The notes under the pieces were generated by a model. The model saw only the letters and a list, made by a program, of their open reading frames with translations. It did no database searches and was not told where the DNA came from. Positions 21,179 to 32,663 of a stretch of 64,000 bases of DNA are shown here, piece by piece. Numbering within the stretch: the first letter of the stretch is position 1; every line of letters begins with the position of its first letter. The DNA is from Lathyrus oleraceus (lineage: Eukaryota; Streptophyta; Magnoliopsida; Fabales; Fabaceae), in NCBI RefSeq assembly GCF_024323335.1, contig NC_066579.1:130929354-130993353 (forward strand), in the 5' to 3' direction. The position numbers and the translations under genes were made by a program.

Positions 21179-24100
21179 TGTCGCATCCGCGAAAAACAAC
21201 CGGCGGGCAAAAACAAAACAAACAGAGCCGCCACCGTGCGTTATTTATCCCCAAAGAGGGAAAGGAAACGCTCGAAGTAAACCTGGAAAAGACATGGTCT
21301 CGCGACCAAAGAGAGATGGGATCGGGAGTCGGTTACGCAAGGGGAAGGTATTAGCACCCCTCACGTTCGTCGTACTCGACGGGATCCACGCTCAGAAGAA
21401 TAGAAGAAAGGTTGCTAAAACTGCTCACAAGAATGCACACACACACGGGAAACAACACAGGTGGAATAAGAGGGGAAAGGGCTCGCTAGGCAAAACACAC
21501 GCAGGAAACCGACTGCCAATCTCTGGACTTATGTCAGACTCCACACAGACAGGCAAACATGGAAACCGAATGCCAATCGCTGGACTTACATCAGACTCCG
21601 AACCAACGAACACACACAGGAAACCAACTGCCAATCGCTGGACTTACGTCGCTCCACACACACAAACACCAATAGGATACGGAAAGCCAATCGCTGATCT
21701 TACATCCATCTCCTAACACACCCAAGACGGATAACAACCAAACAAGTTAATAGGGAGTCTGGAACTCGAGCCTAATAACTGTCAAGCAAACACACACAAA
21801 AAGAAAAAGGGTGCCCGGAGAGATCTCGTACGACCTCCTGCCTACGTACCTCATCTGGTATGAGGATCAGGGCAACGTAGTTCCCCTTAACAGGGGAGAA
21901 ACTTTCTCCTAACCAGAGACTGGGAAATGACAAACTAGAAGGGAGACTGACTCGAGCCTAATAGTTATCATGTAATCCACAATGGTCCTAGGTTGAGGTT
22001 TCTATCTAACTTGCACAGGCAGCAAGCTATCCTAAACAGCACAAGCAAAGTAAACATACACACAATTAGCACACACTATATACAAACAAAGTGGGCTCAC
22101 ACAAGGTTAGGCTGTGAAACACAAGCCAACTGGAATCGGGTGTAGTTAGCTCTTAACCCTAACATTGAGAGTTAGGGTGAAGCAGATGAAATGGGAAGTG
22201 AGGGTAAGACCTCACAGCTCTTATCCCTAGCCTGGGAGAGCTTTAGACAAATGAAAGTGGGAGTTCAGAAAGTTGGAACTCTTCTCCACATATGACTGAC
22301 TCAACAAAGATCTTGGGTTATTATCCACAACGCATCAACACAAGGTGTGTGAGCAAAGTGGATGACACACTGAATAGCAGGAGATGGATTGCACATCTCT
22401 TTTATCTGCCAATTGCCTTATCAAAGGACTTCTCCTGCTTGGCACAAACATAAACAAACACAAGCATTGCCTCTTAAGGAGGGCTTCAGACAGGTGCCTG
22501 CCCAAGTAACAGGACAGGTCTTCCAGACTACATGAAGTCAGAGAGTTATACCTATGTGGTTAAGCAACCAAGCAAAAGCAAAATCAAGTTCAAATTTGAA
22601 CTTAAGCAACTTATGTACCTGTAGAAACATCACACAAATCAGTTCAACTGTACAGACAAACAACCAACACTAATATCAACAGTCAAACCCAATGATCAAA
22701 GGCATAAGCCAACAAGTCAAACTCAAATGAGTTAACAACCCTACAAAACACACAATGTTAGTAGTCAAAAGTAAGCATCAAATGCTCAAGTGAGGTGGCA
22801 TCATGAACCATATAACCTGGATGTTCAACCTGAAATCAAAGCTCAAAGATGAGACAAACGACTAGGTCAAGGCCTAGGGTCAAAGAGGGAGAAAAAATCC
22901 AAAACAGAACATGAAATTTAACATGAATCAACTTCAATCAATTAAGAATACAATCCAAAAGGTCTCATCTCAATATCATTCACCAATTTCATTTCATGAA
23001 CCAAATATGGCAAGGTATGCAAGTTGAAAGCACATTGTGACAACAGAATGAACAAATGCACATTAATTCAAAAATGCTTCAATTAATTTTGGCAAAAATC
23101 ATGGGTAAACAGAACACACAATATGATCAACACACAAAAAATTAGAGCATTTGGACAACATTAGGCATGGTAATAAAATTGTATAAGGCAAGGCAAGCAA
23201 AATCAAGCACATATGGGACACCAAATGGTACACCAACTTAGCACAAGCCTAAAACAGAAATGGTAATTGGTAAAAACCTCAAACCAAAGCCAAAACAACC
23301 TTCAACATGTCTAGCATTAGTGTGCAAAATTTCACATCCATTGGATAAACCACAAGCATTTCACAATCACATGAAGTTCAAGACCATTCAAAAGTTCACA
23401 AATGATCATCCAGAAAGAAAAATCTCAATCAAATCAGAAACCAATCCAAAAATTCCACAAAACATCATGAACATTCACAACATCCATATCAAGAACCCTA
23501 CAAAAAATCAGAACATTTGGAGATCATTTGGTAAGGAAAATTTATCAATCATGTTGGACATCACAAGGTGTGACACAAATTGTCACACCTAAATTAGAAA
23601 AATCATAAATCAGCAATGGCAATTGATAAAAATGCAAACTCAACACCAAAATGTTCAGCAAGATGTCTTGTTTCTACATGTAAAATTTCATTAGCATTGG
23701 ATTAGAATTGAGTATTTCACAAATGCAGAACCAAAGCAAGGTCAATATATGATACATGTACACAAACCCTAGGGCCAAAAATAAACCAGCCAGGCACAAT
23801 TTGAGTTATCATAGTGATAAAAAACTAGACAGAAAAAGAAAATCAATGCATAAACCTCACATTTTTTGGACCATTATTCAATCACTTATGAATTTATGAA
23901 GTGAGAAAAAAACAAAAAAACATGAGAGGTATGTACATAAACATATGAGGGAAATGGGAAAAAAAAGGCAAGGCATTTGAATTATGTTGGAGCCAAGAAT
24001 CGAACAGCAACACAATTTGAATTTGGAATGGCGCGCGCTGCATGGCAAATCCATGCAGCCAATCACAGGCGATCCCTAGCGAACCTAAGGCAACACATTG

Positions 24101-26033
24101 GAAACACACAAAACCGTGGCCAAAAATCCTGAACCATCTTCTTCACAAACGCAGCGCATGAACAGTGGATCTTCAACATTCATCAAGAACAAATTTTCCA
24201 GTTTTTGAAATTGAGCACATGAATGTGTAGGTCTTTCAATGTACATCATGAATCTACTATTGGTTTAACCAAAAACGCAAAGGCACGCATGAATCGTAGA
24301 CACCAAAAATCATGTGTGAAACTTTAATTGCATGTAACTTCATGGATATTACACCAAATCGCTCGATTCAAATTGCAGAATCATCACCATTAAGAGATCT
24401 ACAAGACTATATCAACAATTTCATGAATTAAAGAAGTCGAAAAATGACCTCTTGAAGTGCAGCTTTGTAATTCGTGTGTTTCTGGCCTTGCAATGCTTCA
24501 ATCTTCCTCTAGCAAGCTTGTACAAGTGTTTGGAAGAATGTTTGAGGTCCAATTGGTCTTGGTTCAACAGAATTTTGATTCCACCATTGATAAACTCAAG
24601 CTTTGAATATGCTTCAAACTGCACGAAATCACTTGAATCTTGGTTCAATCTGGCTCCATAATGATACTAGATGATGAATTGATCAAGAAAAATGCATGAG
24701 ATGTGAAGAAATTTGGAGAAAAAATGAGAGAGAATTTTGAGAGACTTTGAGAATTCTAGATCTAGAATTGGGAAATGTGATGAATTCTGTTATGATTTGT
24801 GTTATATACTCCCTCTTAATCATGCTTAATTAGGCTCTAATCAAATGCTAATGAAAATGGTTAAGTTTGGAGGTGTTTTGGCAAAAATGACTTTTCACCC
24901 TATGCATGAAAATGCATGGTGAATAGTGCACGAATTTCCCTTCAAATCCACTCAAAATGATGTTTTGGAGTCAATGGTAATGGTAGCATGTTCAAATAAT
25001 GCACAAATTTCAAATTCCATTTTTCCCTCCAAAAATCAAATGAATTTCCAAATATTTATGTGAATGTAATTCATGCCATGTAATTCCAAATTTGGAAACT
25101 AGAGGTTAAGACAAGAACAATGCAAAAAGAGCCACTTGATTTGGAGTTTTGGTGAAGAAGTTATGCTCATTTGAAGTTCCATGTTCACTTGGCCATGATT
25201 GATCCATATCTCTTCAACCACACATGAGAAATTGATGATCTTGGACTTTTTGGAAATGGGAGAGCAAGATCTACAACTTTCATGTTCAACAAAATTTCAT
25301 TTGAAGCTTTTTTGATGATGTAATCTTGAGTTGAAAACCTTTCCATTTTTGGCAATTTTGAATTATAAGTCACTTTCTATTTTTGGAAAGTTTTGTCCTG
25401 ACTTTATTTTCTTCAATGTTGATGTTTGAAATGTCAAATGAGACTTGTTTGAACATGAATGAAGTATTTCTAGTCACTTCCCACCTCCAAATCCAATAGT
25501 TGACTTTCAGTTGACTTTTCCAGTTGATAGATGACTTGGTCATGCACAGATGAACTTGGGCCTCAATCTCCTGATGAAATGGCTCCCAGATGAAACCCTA
25601 GCTTATACAAGCTCAACAAAAACACATGATGATCTCCATCTCATTAAAGACCTCATCTCACTGAAAAACCCTGACTGGCATAACGCAACTGATTAGGGTT
25701 GATCAGAGGTCAAAACCCTAATCCCAAGGAACTGATCAGGAATAATGAACCTTGATGATGATGATGTATCACTTCAACCAAGATAATACCCAATCTCCTT
25801 GAGGAACCAAGAAACCCTAATTGAAGCACAAACCTCAGATGATTAGTGATCAATTCATGAGACCCTCAAGCTTGAATCTCTTAACCTCTCTATCTTCTGA
25901 GAAAGACCTAGGAGGATGACTTGCTCATTGTTTCCACATGATATGCAAAGATGCAATGACTAATGTCCTAAAGGATGAAATGCAATATGCTAAGCTAGTC
26001 CCAAGAGAGGAGGGCAAATTTTGAGGTGTTACA
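21179..26033 (-). repeat. 5' LTR of Ogre-2 (4855 bp)
   Basis: Begins TGTAACACCTC (minus strand, 26033 downward) and ends GCGACA at 21179. It matches 5363-10283 with about 5 differences per 300 bp in the stretches compared, plus the missing 66-bp module near 21490. A candidate TATA box GTATATAA is at 24802-24809. Confidence 0.92.
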
Positions 26034-26038
26034 GATAG
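26034..26038. repeat. Right target-site duplication of Ogre-2 (GATAG)
   Basis: Copy of 5358-5362; the Ogre-1 leader resumes here. Confidence 0.93.
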
Positions 26039-26702
26039 TCATGAGGCTTGCGTAGCATGTTGCTATGTTAAGTCGTTCATGAAGACCCACGCCCAGATGA
26101 GGTTTCTTTTGGATATATTTTGTCCTACGGGTGTTCTGTAACGACATGATGTTCCTGTAGAAATCGTCGAATCTGGTGACCATTTCTCGAGGACTCAGTC
26201 GAGGCCACTCCTCTGAGACGCGGTTATGTTAGCTCTGGTGGGCGCATTCTCGCTGCTCAATCCGAGGACCCCAAGGCTGGGAACTTGCTTTTAGGATGTC
26301 CTATTAAGGGGAGTCAGTGGAGGTCTTTTATCTCATAATAATACCAAACCTTCAGTGGTAAACGTATTATTCTCGACTGAAGGGCTGGAAGCTGACAAAC
26401 TTCTGTTCTTAGAACCTACCAGTGAGGGGCGGGCTAAATTCAGGAAACCTTAACCTTCAACCAACCCGGTTTTCTGGTATTCTTGTTGGAGCAGAACTTT
26501 GATCTCTTATATGTTCCTCAGTGGTTTTCTCTTCAGACAGTGCAACCTGGCAGTTGTTCAAGCAGATACAGTAATCCTGATTCCCATGTCACTGCATTGC
26601 ATCACATCATTTCGCATTCATATCATTTAACACATGTTTATCTATTCCCAAGGGTTTATATCTTCTTCTTGATTCTAGTCGGGGTTTTCTGGTTCTCCTA
26701 AG
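26039..26702 (+). other. Ogre-1 leader, second part
   Basis: Continuation of the leader up to the ORF1 start. No supported ORF. The joined leader is about 930 bp. Confidence 0.75.
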
Positions 26703-28553
26703 ATGGATATTGGCAGAAAAAGACATGTCGCCTAAAAATTTCCTGTGGTTTGTTTGGATCCCATTCAACAGCTGATGAAGTTAATGGATCATGATTCTCT
26801 AGAAAGATTCCGGAAGGATTACGGGTTGATTCTAAGTTTCGTTACGGTTCTCTCCAAAGATCAACACGATGCTCTCTTTACATTGCTGCAGTTCTATGAC
26901 CCTCCATTGAGGTGTTTTACATTCCCAGATTATATCTTGGTCCCTACTTTGGAGGAGGTTGCCAGTTTTCTCAGAGTTCCTATTAAGTCACAATTGCTAT
27001 TCTACAGTTCTGAGTTTCTGCCCGATTTCAGCATGGTTGCTTCAGCCACATATTTGGGGAAATCAATCTTGGAGTCTAATATGTGTCAGAAGGGAGGAGT
27101 CAGTGGTTTTCATTTGAGTTTCTTAGTGGGAGAAGCCAAGAAGAAGCTTGAAGATGGTGATTGGAGGTGTTTCAATGCTGTGTTGGCTCTTTGTGTATAC
27201 GGGATTGTCCTGTTCCCTAATGTTGCAAAATTTGTGGACGTAGACGCAATACGCCTCTTTGTGTTGGGAAATCCAGTGCCGACTTTACTGGGAGATTTCT
27301 TTCATTCAGTGCATCACAGGAATGAGAATAGAAAAGGAGGATTGGTGAATTGTTGTGCACCCTTGTTTTATAAGTGGTTCAGTTCTCACCTGCCCAAGTC
27401 GGGAGCGTTCATTGATTTCGAGGACTCGTTGAGTTGGTCAAAGAGGTTGATGGGGATAAGAGCTAAAGATATTTCTTGGTGGTCTGACCGGAACTTGCTT
27501 CGGGCGGATATTATTCACAGCTGTGGGAACTTCCCGAATGCGCCGTTGGTAGGAAGAAGAGGAGGAATCAACTATAATCCTTCTCTAGAAGTCAGACAGT
27601 TTGGGTATGCTTTAAAAACTCCGCCTTTGGAAAAAGATGTGGAAGAATCTCTGTTTTTTCATTCTTCATCTGATCCGACTGTATCCCATAAGGCAGCTGA
27701 GGCCTGGCTCAAGGTAATCAAGAGAGGAAGGATTGTGCTTGGAAAGGGGGATTGCAGGACTTATCCTCAATATGAAGATTGGCTTCGGAGAAGAGTCGAA
27801 GAGTTTAGTCTGCCCTTTCCTATTGAAGAACCTTTGTATCCACCTACTCCTGAGCAGTCAACAATGGTGAGCCGAGAGGAGTATGACAAATTGAAGAATA
27901 CCATGGAGGAGCTTCAAACTGAAAACTCGGAGTTTAGTGTAAAGTTGCAAGATGTTATGCATCTCTACCATGAGGCAGAATATCAGAAGGGGGAAACTGT
28001 CAAATTGCAAGAGGAAACGGAAAAGAAATTGGCTGTGGAGGTGAGCTTCTTCAGGAAAATTGACAAAGCCTTGGGGTCATCCGGTTCTGAGTTGAGGTGA
28101 GTCAAGCGGCAGTTAACAGATGCCCGTGGTAAGTTAGCTGGGTGGCAAGAACAATGGGATGCATTTTTAGCTTCTCGGAAGGCAAAAGAGGAGGAGACGG
28201 TGGCCTAATTGACTGGTCAGATGGAGAAGTTGAAGACTCTGCTGAAGGAGAAGAACAATGAGCTCTTGTGTGCCCGTACAACCAATGGTTACATCACAGA
28301 TCAACTCGACAAGGCTCAAGAACAGATTGAAAAACTCAAAGTGCTGGCGGGTTTGAAGAAATCAAGACTTGAAGAGGTATTCCGGGAGGATGATGGGGAT
28401 TATTACATAGAGCACATTAAAGAACTGGATGGGATTATTCACAAGAGGAATTTGCTTATCCGGCGTTTGACAGAATCTCCATATCATCCTGACACGGTGG
28501 CACTGCTGGCTGAAGTTAGGAGCAGTCCTTATGGGTTGTATACAGGAGGCTGA
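26703..28553 (+). pseudogene. Ogre-1 ORF1
   Basis: ATG at 26703 starts MDIGRKRHVA, matching the start of Ogre-3 ORF1 (MDKQRRNTKK). Three in-frame stops break a 616-residue frame: TAA 26733-26735, TGA 28098-28100 and TAA 28206-28208. Conserved blocks are LLQFYDPPLRCFTFPDY, NPVPTLLGDFFHSVH, LFYKWFSSHLPKSG, MGIRAKDISWW and SCGNFPNAPLVG. The last third (from SREEYDKLKNTMEELQ) is a long coiled coil, ending in RRLTESPYHPDT. No enzyme motif is visible. In Ogre elements ORF1 sits between primer site and gag and its role is unknown. The TGA at 28098 (CGA to TGA) fits deamination of a methylated C. Confidence 0.88.
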
Positions 28554-28979
28554 TTCTTGATTTTTGTTCCTCTTTTTACTTGTTGTGTTTCTTTGTTGCT
28601 TTGTAGTGATGATCCACAGGCTTGTTGTGGAGATCCTTTTTTGATGTACTGTTGGCTAAGGCCCTTCTCTTTGAACTCATTTGTATGACAATTTTTCTTT
28701 ATTGCATCTTGGTCTCCGAAGTTTATCCACAGCACGATCTTCTTACACTATTTATCTATTGAGAGATTGGAATCAAGCGGTAGAATACCCTTTGGAATTG
28801 ATAAACATGTCATCGCATTTGCATATTCATTAGCATGGCTTGCATAACAGGTACCGCCGCAGTGTTCTCATTTTGTTTGGTATTCCACTAGCAGGATAGC
28901 TGACTCAGGCATTCACCGATACGGTACCCGAAGAAATCAACAAAGAGCAATAGAAGGTCTACAAGCAGAGCTCGCTGAG
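28554..28979 (+). other. Spacer between Ogre-1 ORF1 and gag
   Basis: Mostly non-coding. The gag frame is open upstream of its first ATG (28980) and reads a plausible gag head (DSGIHRYGTRRNQQR) after an ATA codon at 28896, so the original start may have been an ATG mutated to ATA there. Confidence 0.55.
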
Positions 28980-31900
28980 ATGAGGATTCGCATGAATCAG
29001 TTCATGGAAGTGGTCCAAGAAGTGGCTCAGGGACAGCAGGAGCTTAGATTGTTGGTACAGAGGAATCCCCATACTACTCAACCAGAGGTTGTGGCTGATC
29101 CTCCAGCTGGAGAGGCTAATGGACCCAATGGATCGGGGCCTATCCCGATCCCACGTGTCAACCTTGATCAACAACCCATCCATGATTATCAGGAGGACTT
29201 TGGCATGGGCCATGGTATGGACCCTATGTTTCGGAGACTGGAAGAGAGGTTGAAAGCTGTGGAAGGGCAGAATGCTCTTGGTGTGGATGTTGCTGACTTG
29301 GGGCTGGTCTCAGGTGTGAGAGTTCCACTAAAGTTCAGAGTCCCAGTTTTCGATAAATATAATGGCAACTCTTGCCCGAAGACTCGCGTACAAGCTTACT
29401 TCCGCAAGATGGTTGCGTATTCTGATGATGAGAAGCTGCTCATGTACTTCTTCCAGGACAGCCTAGCTAGGGCATCCTTGGAGTGGTATATGAGGCTGGA
29501 ATGAGCCCATATTTGCTGCTGGAGAGACTTGGCTGAGGCCTTTGTGAAGCAATATCAGTACAATGCGGATATGGCACCTGACAGGACTCAGCTCCAGAAT
29601 CTATCTCTCAAGAGCAACAAGTGCTTCAAAGAGTATGCTCAATGCTGGAGAGAGATGGCTTCCCGTGTCCAGCCTCCGATGTTGGAAAAAGAGATGGCCA
29701 ACATGTTTATGAACACACTGCCTGGATCTTATTTGGAGCGTCTGGTGGGTTGCAACGCCTCAAATTTTGCTGATGTGGTCTCTACCGGTGAGAGGGTGGA
29801 GAACTACTTGAAGACGTGTAAGATCCAAAATGGGGTTGGATCATCTTCGGGGTCAAAGAAGCCGTTCTTAGGAGGACAGAAGAGGATAGAAGGGGATGCA
29901 AATGTTGTGTCTTCTTATCAGAGCAGAGGTAACCGAAGGAGCAGTTTTCAGAATCACCATCAACAACCTTATGTTGCAGTTGTGACCATTCCGGCTATAG
30001 CACCAGTGCAACAACAACAACCTCAACATCAACAAAATCAATACCAACAACAACATGGTAACAAACCTGATTATCAACAGAGAAAGAGGATGATGGATAG
30101 GCGTTTCGACACTCTTCCGATGTCGTACGCCCAATTGCTTCCCAACCTTCAGCAGTTGCAACTTGTGCAGTTACGCACTTTGGCTCCTCCTATTGGCAGG
30201 CTTCCAGTGGGTTATGACGCCAATGCTAGGTGTGAGTTCCACTCTGGGGCACCTGGCCACACTATTGAGAACTGCAAAGCTTTTAAGCACGTAGTTCAGG
30301 ACCTTATTGACTCAAAGGCCATTAACTTTATGCCGGCTCCTAATGTTGTCAACAATCCTATGCCGCAGCATGGTAGAGCAAATGTTAACATGGTTGAAGG
30401 AGAAGTCAAATTAGTAAAGGAGGTGTTGAAGCTGAAGACTCCGCTGTTAGAAATCAAAGAATACTTGCTAAAGGGAGATGTTTTCCCCGATTGTGGGAGC
30501 GGTTGTTTGGGTTGTGTTGCACAGGGTGGGGGTTGTGTGAAGCTGCAGCAGGGTATCCAGGCCTTGCTTGACGATGGTGTCCTTCAAGCTGAAGACCTAT
30601 CTGCCCAAAGGTATGTTGAAGGGGTTGTTGAAGGGGTTGTTGAAGGGGTTGTTGAGAATGCAGATGTTGATCCTCTCTTTCCTGAAGATGCTGAAGAATT
30701 TACAAATGTTGTTCCTGCTGATTTTGTAATTCCCAATGATGTAATTAATTTTTCTAATGTTGTTGCTGATATTCCAAACATTGTGCTTGATTCTGATGTA
30801 CTTGTTGAACTTGATTCCGATGTTTCGGATGTTTGTACTTGAATAAATAAGATTTCTGAGTATGGCTGTGACGTTGCCACTATCACAATTTTCTACCCGA
30901 TCGCTCAGATCAGTGTGCCAGTAGCACAACCGGTACCACCAGTGCGACCGCATCAATCCACTATGACCATCACGACCCCTAGTCCTTTACCTTTCACCAG
31001 CGAAAGGGCCATTCCTTGGCATTACGGGGGGAGTGTGTACACGCACGATCATAGAGTGGAGTAGCCACTGAAAGTAGAAGAGGTTCAAGATCGAAGTTTG
31101 AACCTGGAGTTGAGGTAAAAGATCTCGCAGTGGACAATGTTGGTGGAATCGGGCGATTCACCAGAAGTGGTAGACTGTTCTCACCACCGGTTACCCAACT
31201 TGATAGTGCTGACGCCGCGGCGAAGGCCAAAGGAAAGCAAGTTGCGAATGAGGGTACCTCTGCACCACAGGCTGGCTCTGAGCCTGCTTTTGCGAAAGAT
31301 GCGGACGAGCTTTTGAGAATCATAAAGAAAAGCGACTACAAGGTAGTCGATCAGTTGATTCAGACGTCGTCTAAGATATCTATTCTCTCACTCCTGCTGT
31401 GTTCGGAGGCACACAGGGAGGCACTCCTGAAGGTCCTTAATGCTGCATGTGTGCCTCAGGAGATCTCAGTGAACCAACTAGAAGGGATCATTGCGAATGT
31501 TCATGCAAGCAACGGGTTGGGTTTTACTGATTCTGACTTGACGCCAGCTGGACGCGATCATAACAAGGCTTTGCACATTTCGATAGAGTGTAAAGACACT
31601 GTGCTATCCCATGTTCTGGTGGATACATGTTCCTCTCTCAATGTGCTACCCAAGAGAGCCCTGTCAAGGTTAGATGTAGAAGGTTTGATCTTGAAGCCTT
31701 CCGATCTTGTAGTGAGAGCCTTCGATGGTTCTAAGAGGTCGGTGTTCGGAGAGGTAGAATTGCCAATTCAGATTGGATCACAAACCTTCAACACCGTCTT
31801 CTATGTGATGGATATCAGTCCTTCGTATAGCTGCTTGCTGGGTCGTCCTTGGATCCACAACGCCGGGGCAGTCTCCTTGACCTTGCATCAGAAGATCAAG

Positions 31901-32515
31901 TTCCCGGTCAACGGAAGAATTATCACTGTCTGTGGTGAGGAGGATATTCTGGTCAGTCACCTGTCTACATTTAAGTATGTAGAGGTAGAAGGTGAGATTC
32001 ATGAGACCCTGTGTCAGGCCTTTGAGACAGTTCAAGTCAAGGATGCAGCTCCAGTGGAAGAGGTTAAAGCAGGTGCCTCTCTTTCATCCTTCAGGCAGGC
32101 ATATGCCTTGGTAAATTCAGGTGTTGCTCCCGGTTGGGGACGTCTGTTGGATTTACCTATGAAGGAAGACAAGTTTGGGATTGGGTATCAGTCAGCATTG
32201 ACTTCTACAACTTCAACGCCTCAGACTCGTCAGGGGCCGATTACTTTCTCCAGTGCTGGCATCATTCAGTATGGCCAGATCTCTGCAATCAACGAAGAAC
32301 ATGGGGATAGTGATTGCGACATTGACAACTGGGTGCGTCCAAAGGTCCCGGTGAAGTTCTCCGCAATTGGTCTTCTAAAGAGATTATCCAAGTCACTCTT
32401 CTTGAAGAGTAATTTTCTTTGTTTATTTGTGCATATCCAAGTCTTACGTTCCGCCCAGGGCGTAATGACTCATTGTAGGGCTCATCTATATGAATACCTA
32501 CATTTTTTATCATAA
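28980..32515 (+). pseudogene. gag-pro: Ogre-1 gag-protease
   Basis: Gag with a coiled-coil head (about 28920-29060) and a capsid-type gag domain (VQAYFRKMVAYSDDEKLLMY to NMFMNTLPGSYLERLVG, about 29390-29740). Then come a Q-rich stretch (30003-30060), a CEFHSGAPGH..NC finger-like motif (30231-30273) and three 15-bp in-frame repeats encoding VVEGV (about 30612-30655). The protease follows, with LVDTCSSLNVLP (31616-31651) and SCLLGRPWIH. The usual DTG or DSG active site reads DTC here. Lesions: TGA 29502-29504, TGA 30840-30842, TAG near 31063 and a frameshift near 31110. The frame runs to 32515 but probably leaves at an intron donor before that. Confidence 0.88.
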
Positions 32516-32663
32516 ATAAAGGACATCTTTTTACATTCAAATAATTTTGTTCACTGTCTTTCTATTTTTGCAGTTTTCAAAAAAATCAAAAATAATTTGG
32601 CAATGTTTTGTTTAGTTTTCACTCATTGTTCACACTCATAAGCACATACCCTCACTCATGCAG
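32409..32663 (+). other. Candidate intron between Ogre-1 protease and RT
   Basis: GTAATTTTC at 32409 (context GAAGAGTAAT, shared with Ogre-2) is a possible donor. Possible acceptors are TCTATTTTTGCAG (ends 32573, shared with Ogre-2) and CACTCATGCAG (ends 32663). Splicing of an intron here is known for Ogre. With donor 32409 neither acceptor restores frame in this degraded copy, so the borders are open. Confidence 0.45.

Larger units (their letters stand above)
5363..26033 (-). mobile_element. Ogre-2: internally deleted Ogre-type element on the minus strand
   Basis: LTRs 5363-10283 and 21179-26033 lie in the same orientation, flanked by GATAG. On the minus strand the element starts TGTAACACCTC and ends GATGCGACA. 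The primer site is at 21159-21176 and the polypurine tract at 10284-10300. Total length is 20.7 kb. It keeps ORF1, gag tail, RNase H, archaeal-type RNase H and integrase but lacks the capsid core, the protease catalytic part and the RT palm. LTRs are about 98.5% identical in the two stretches I compared. It is inserted in the Ogre-1 leader, antisense to it. Confidence 0.92.
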
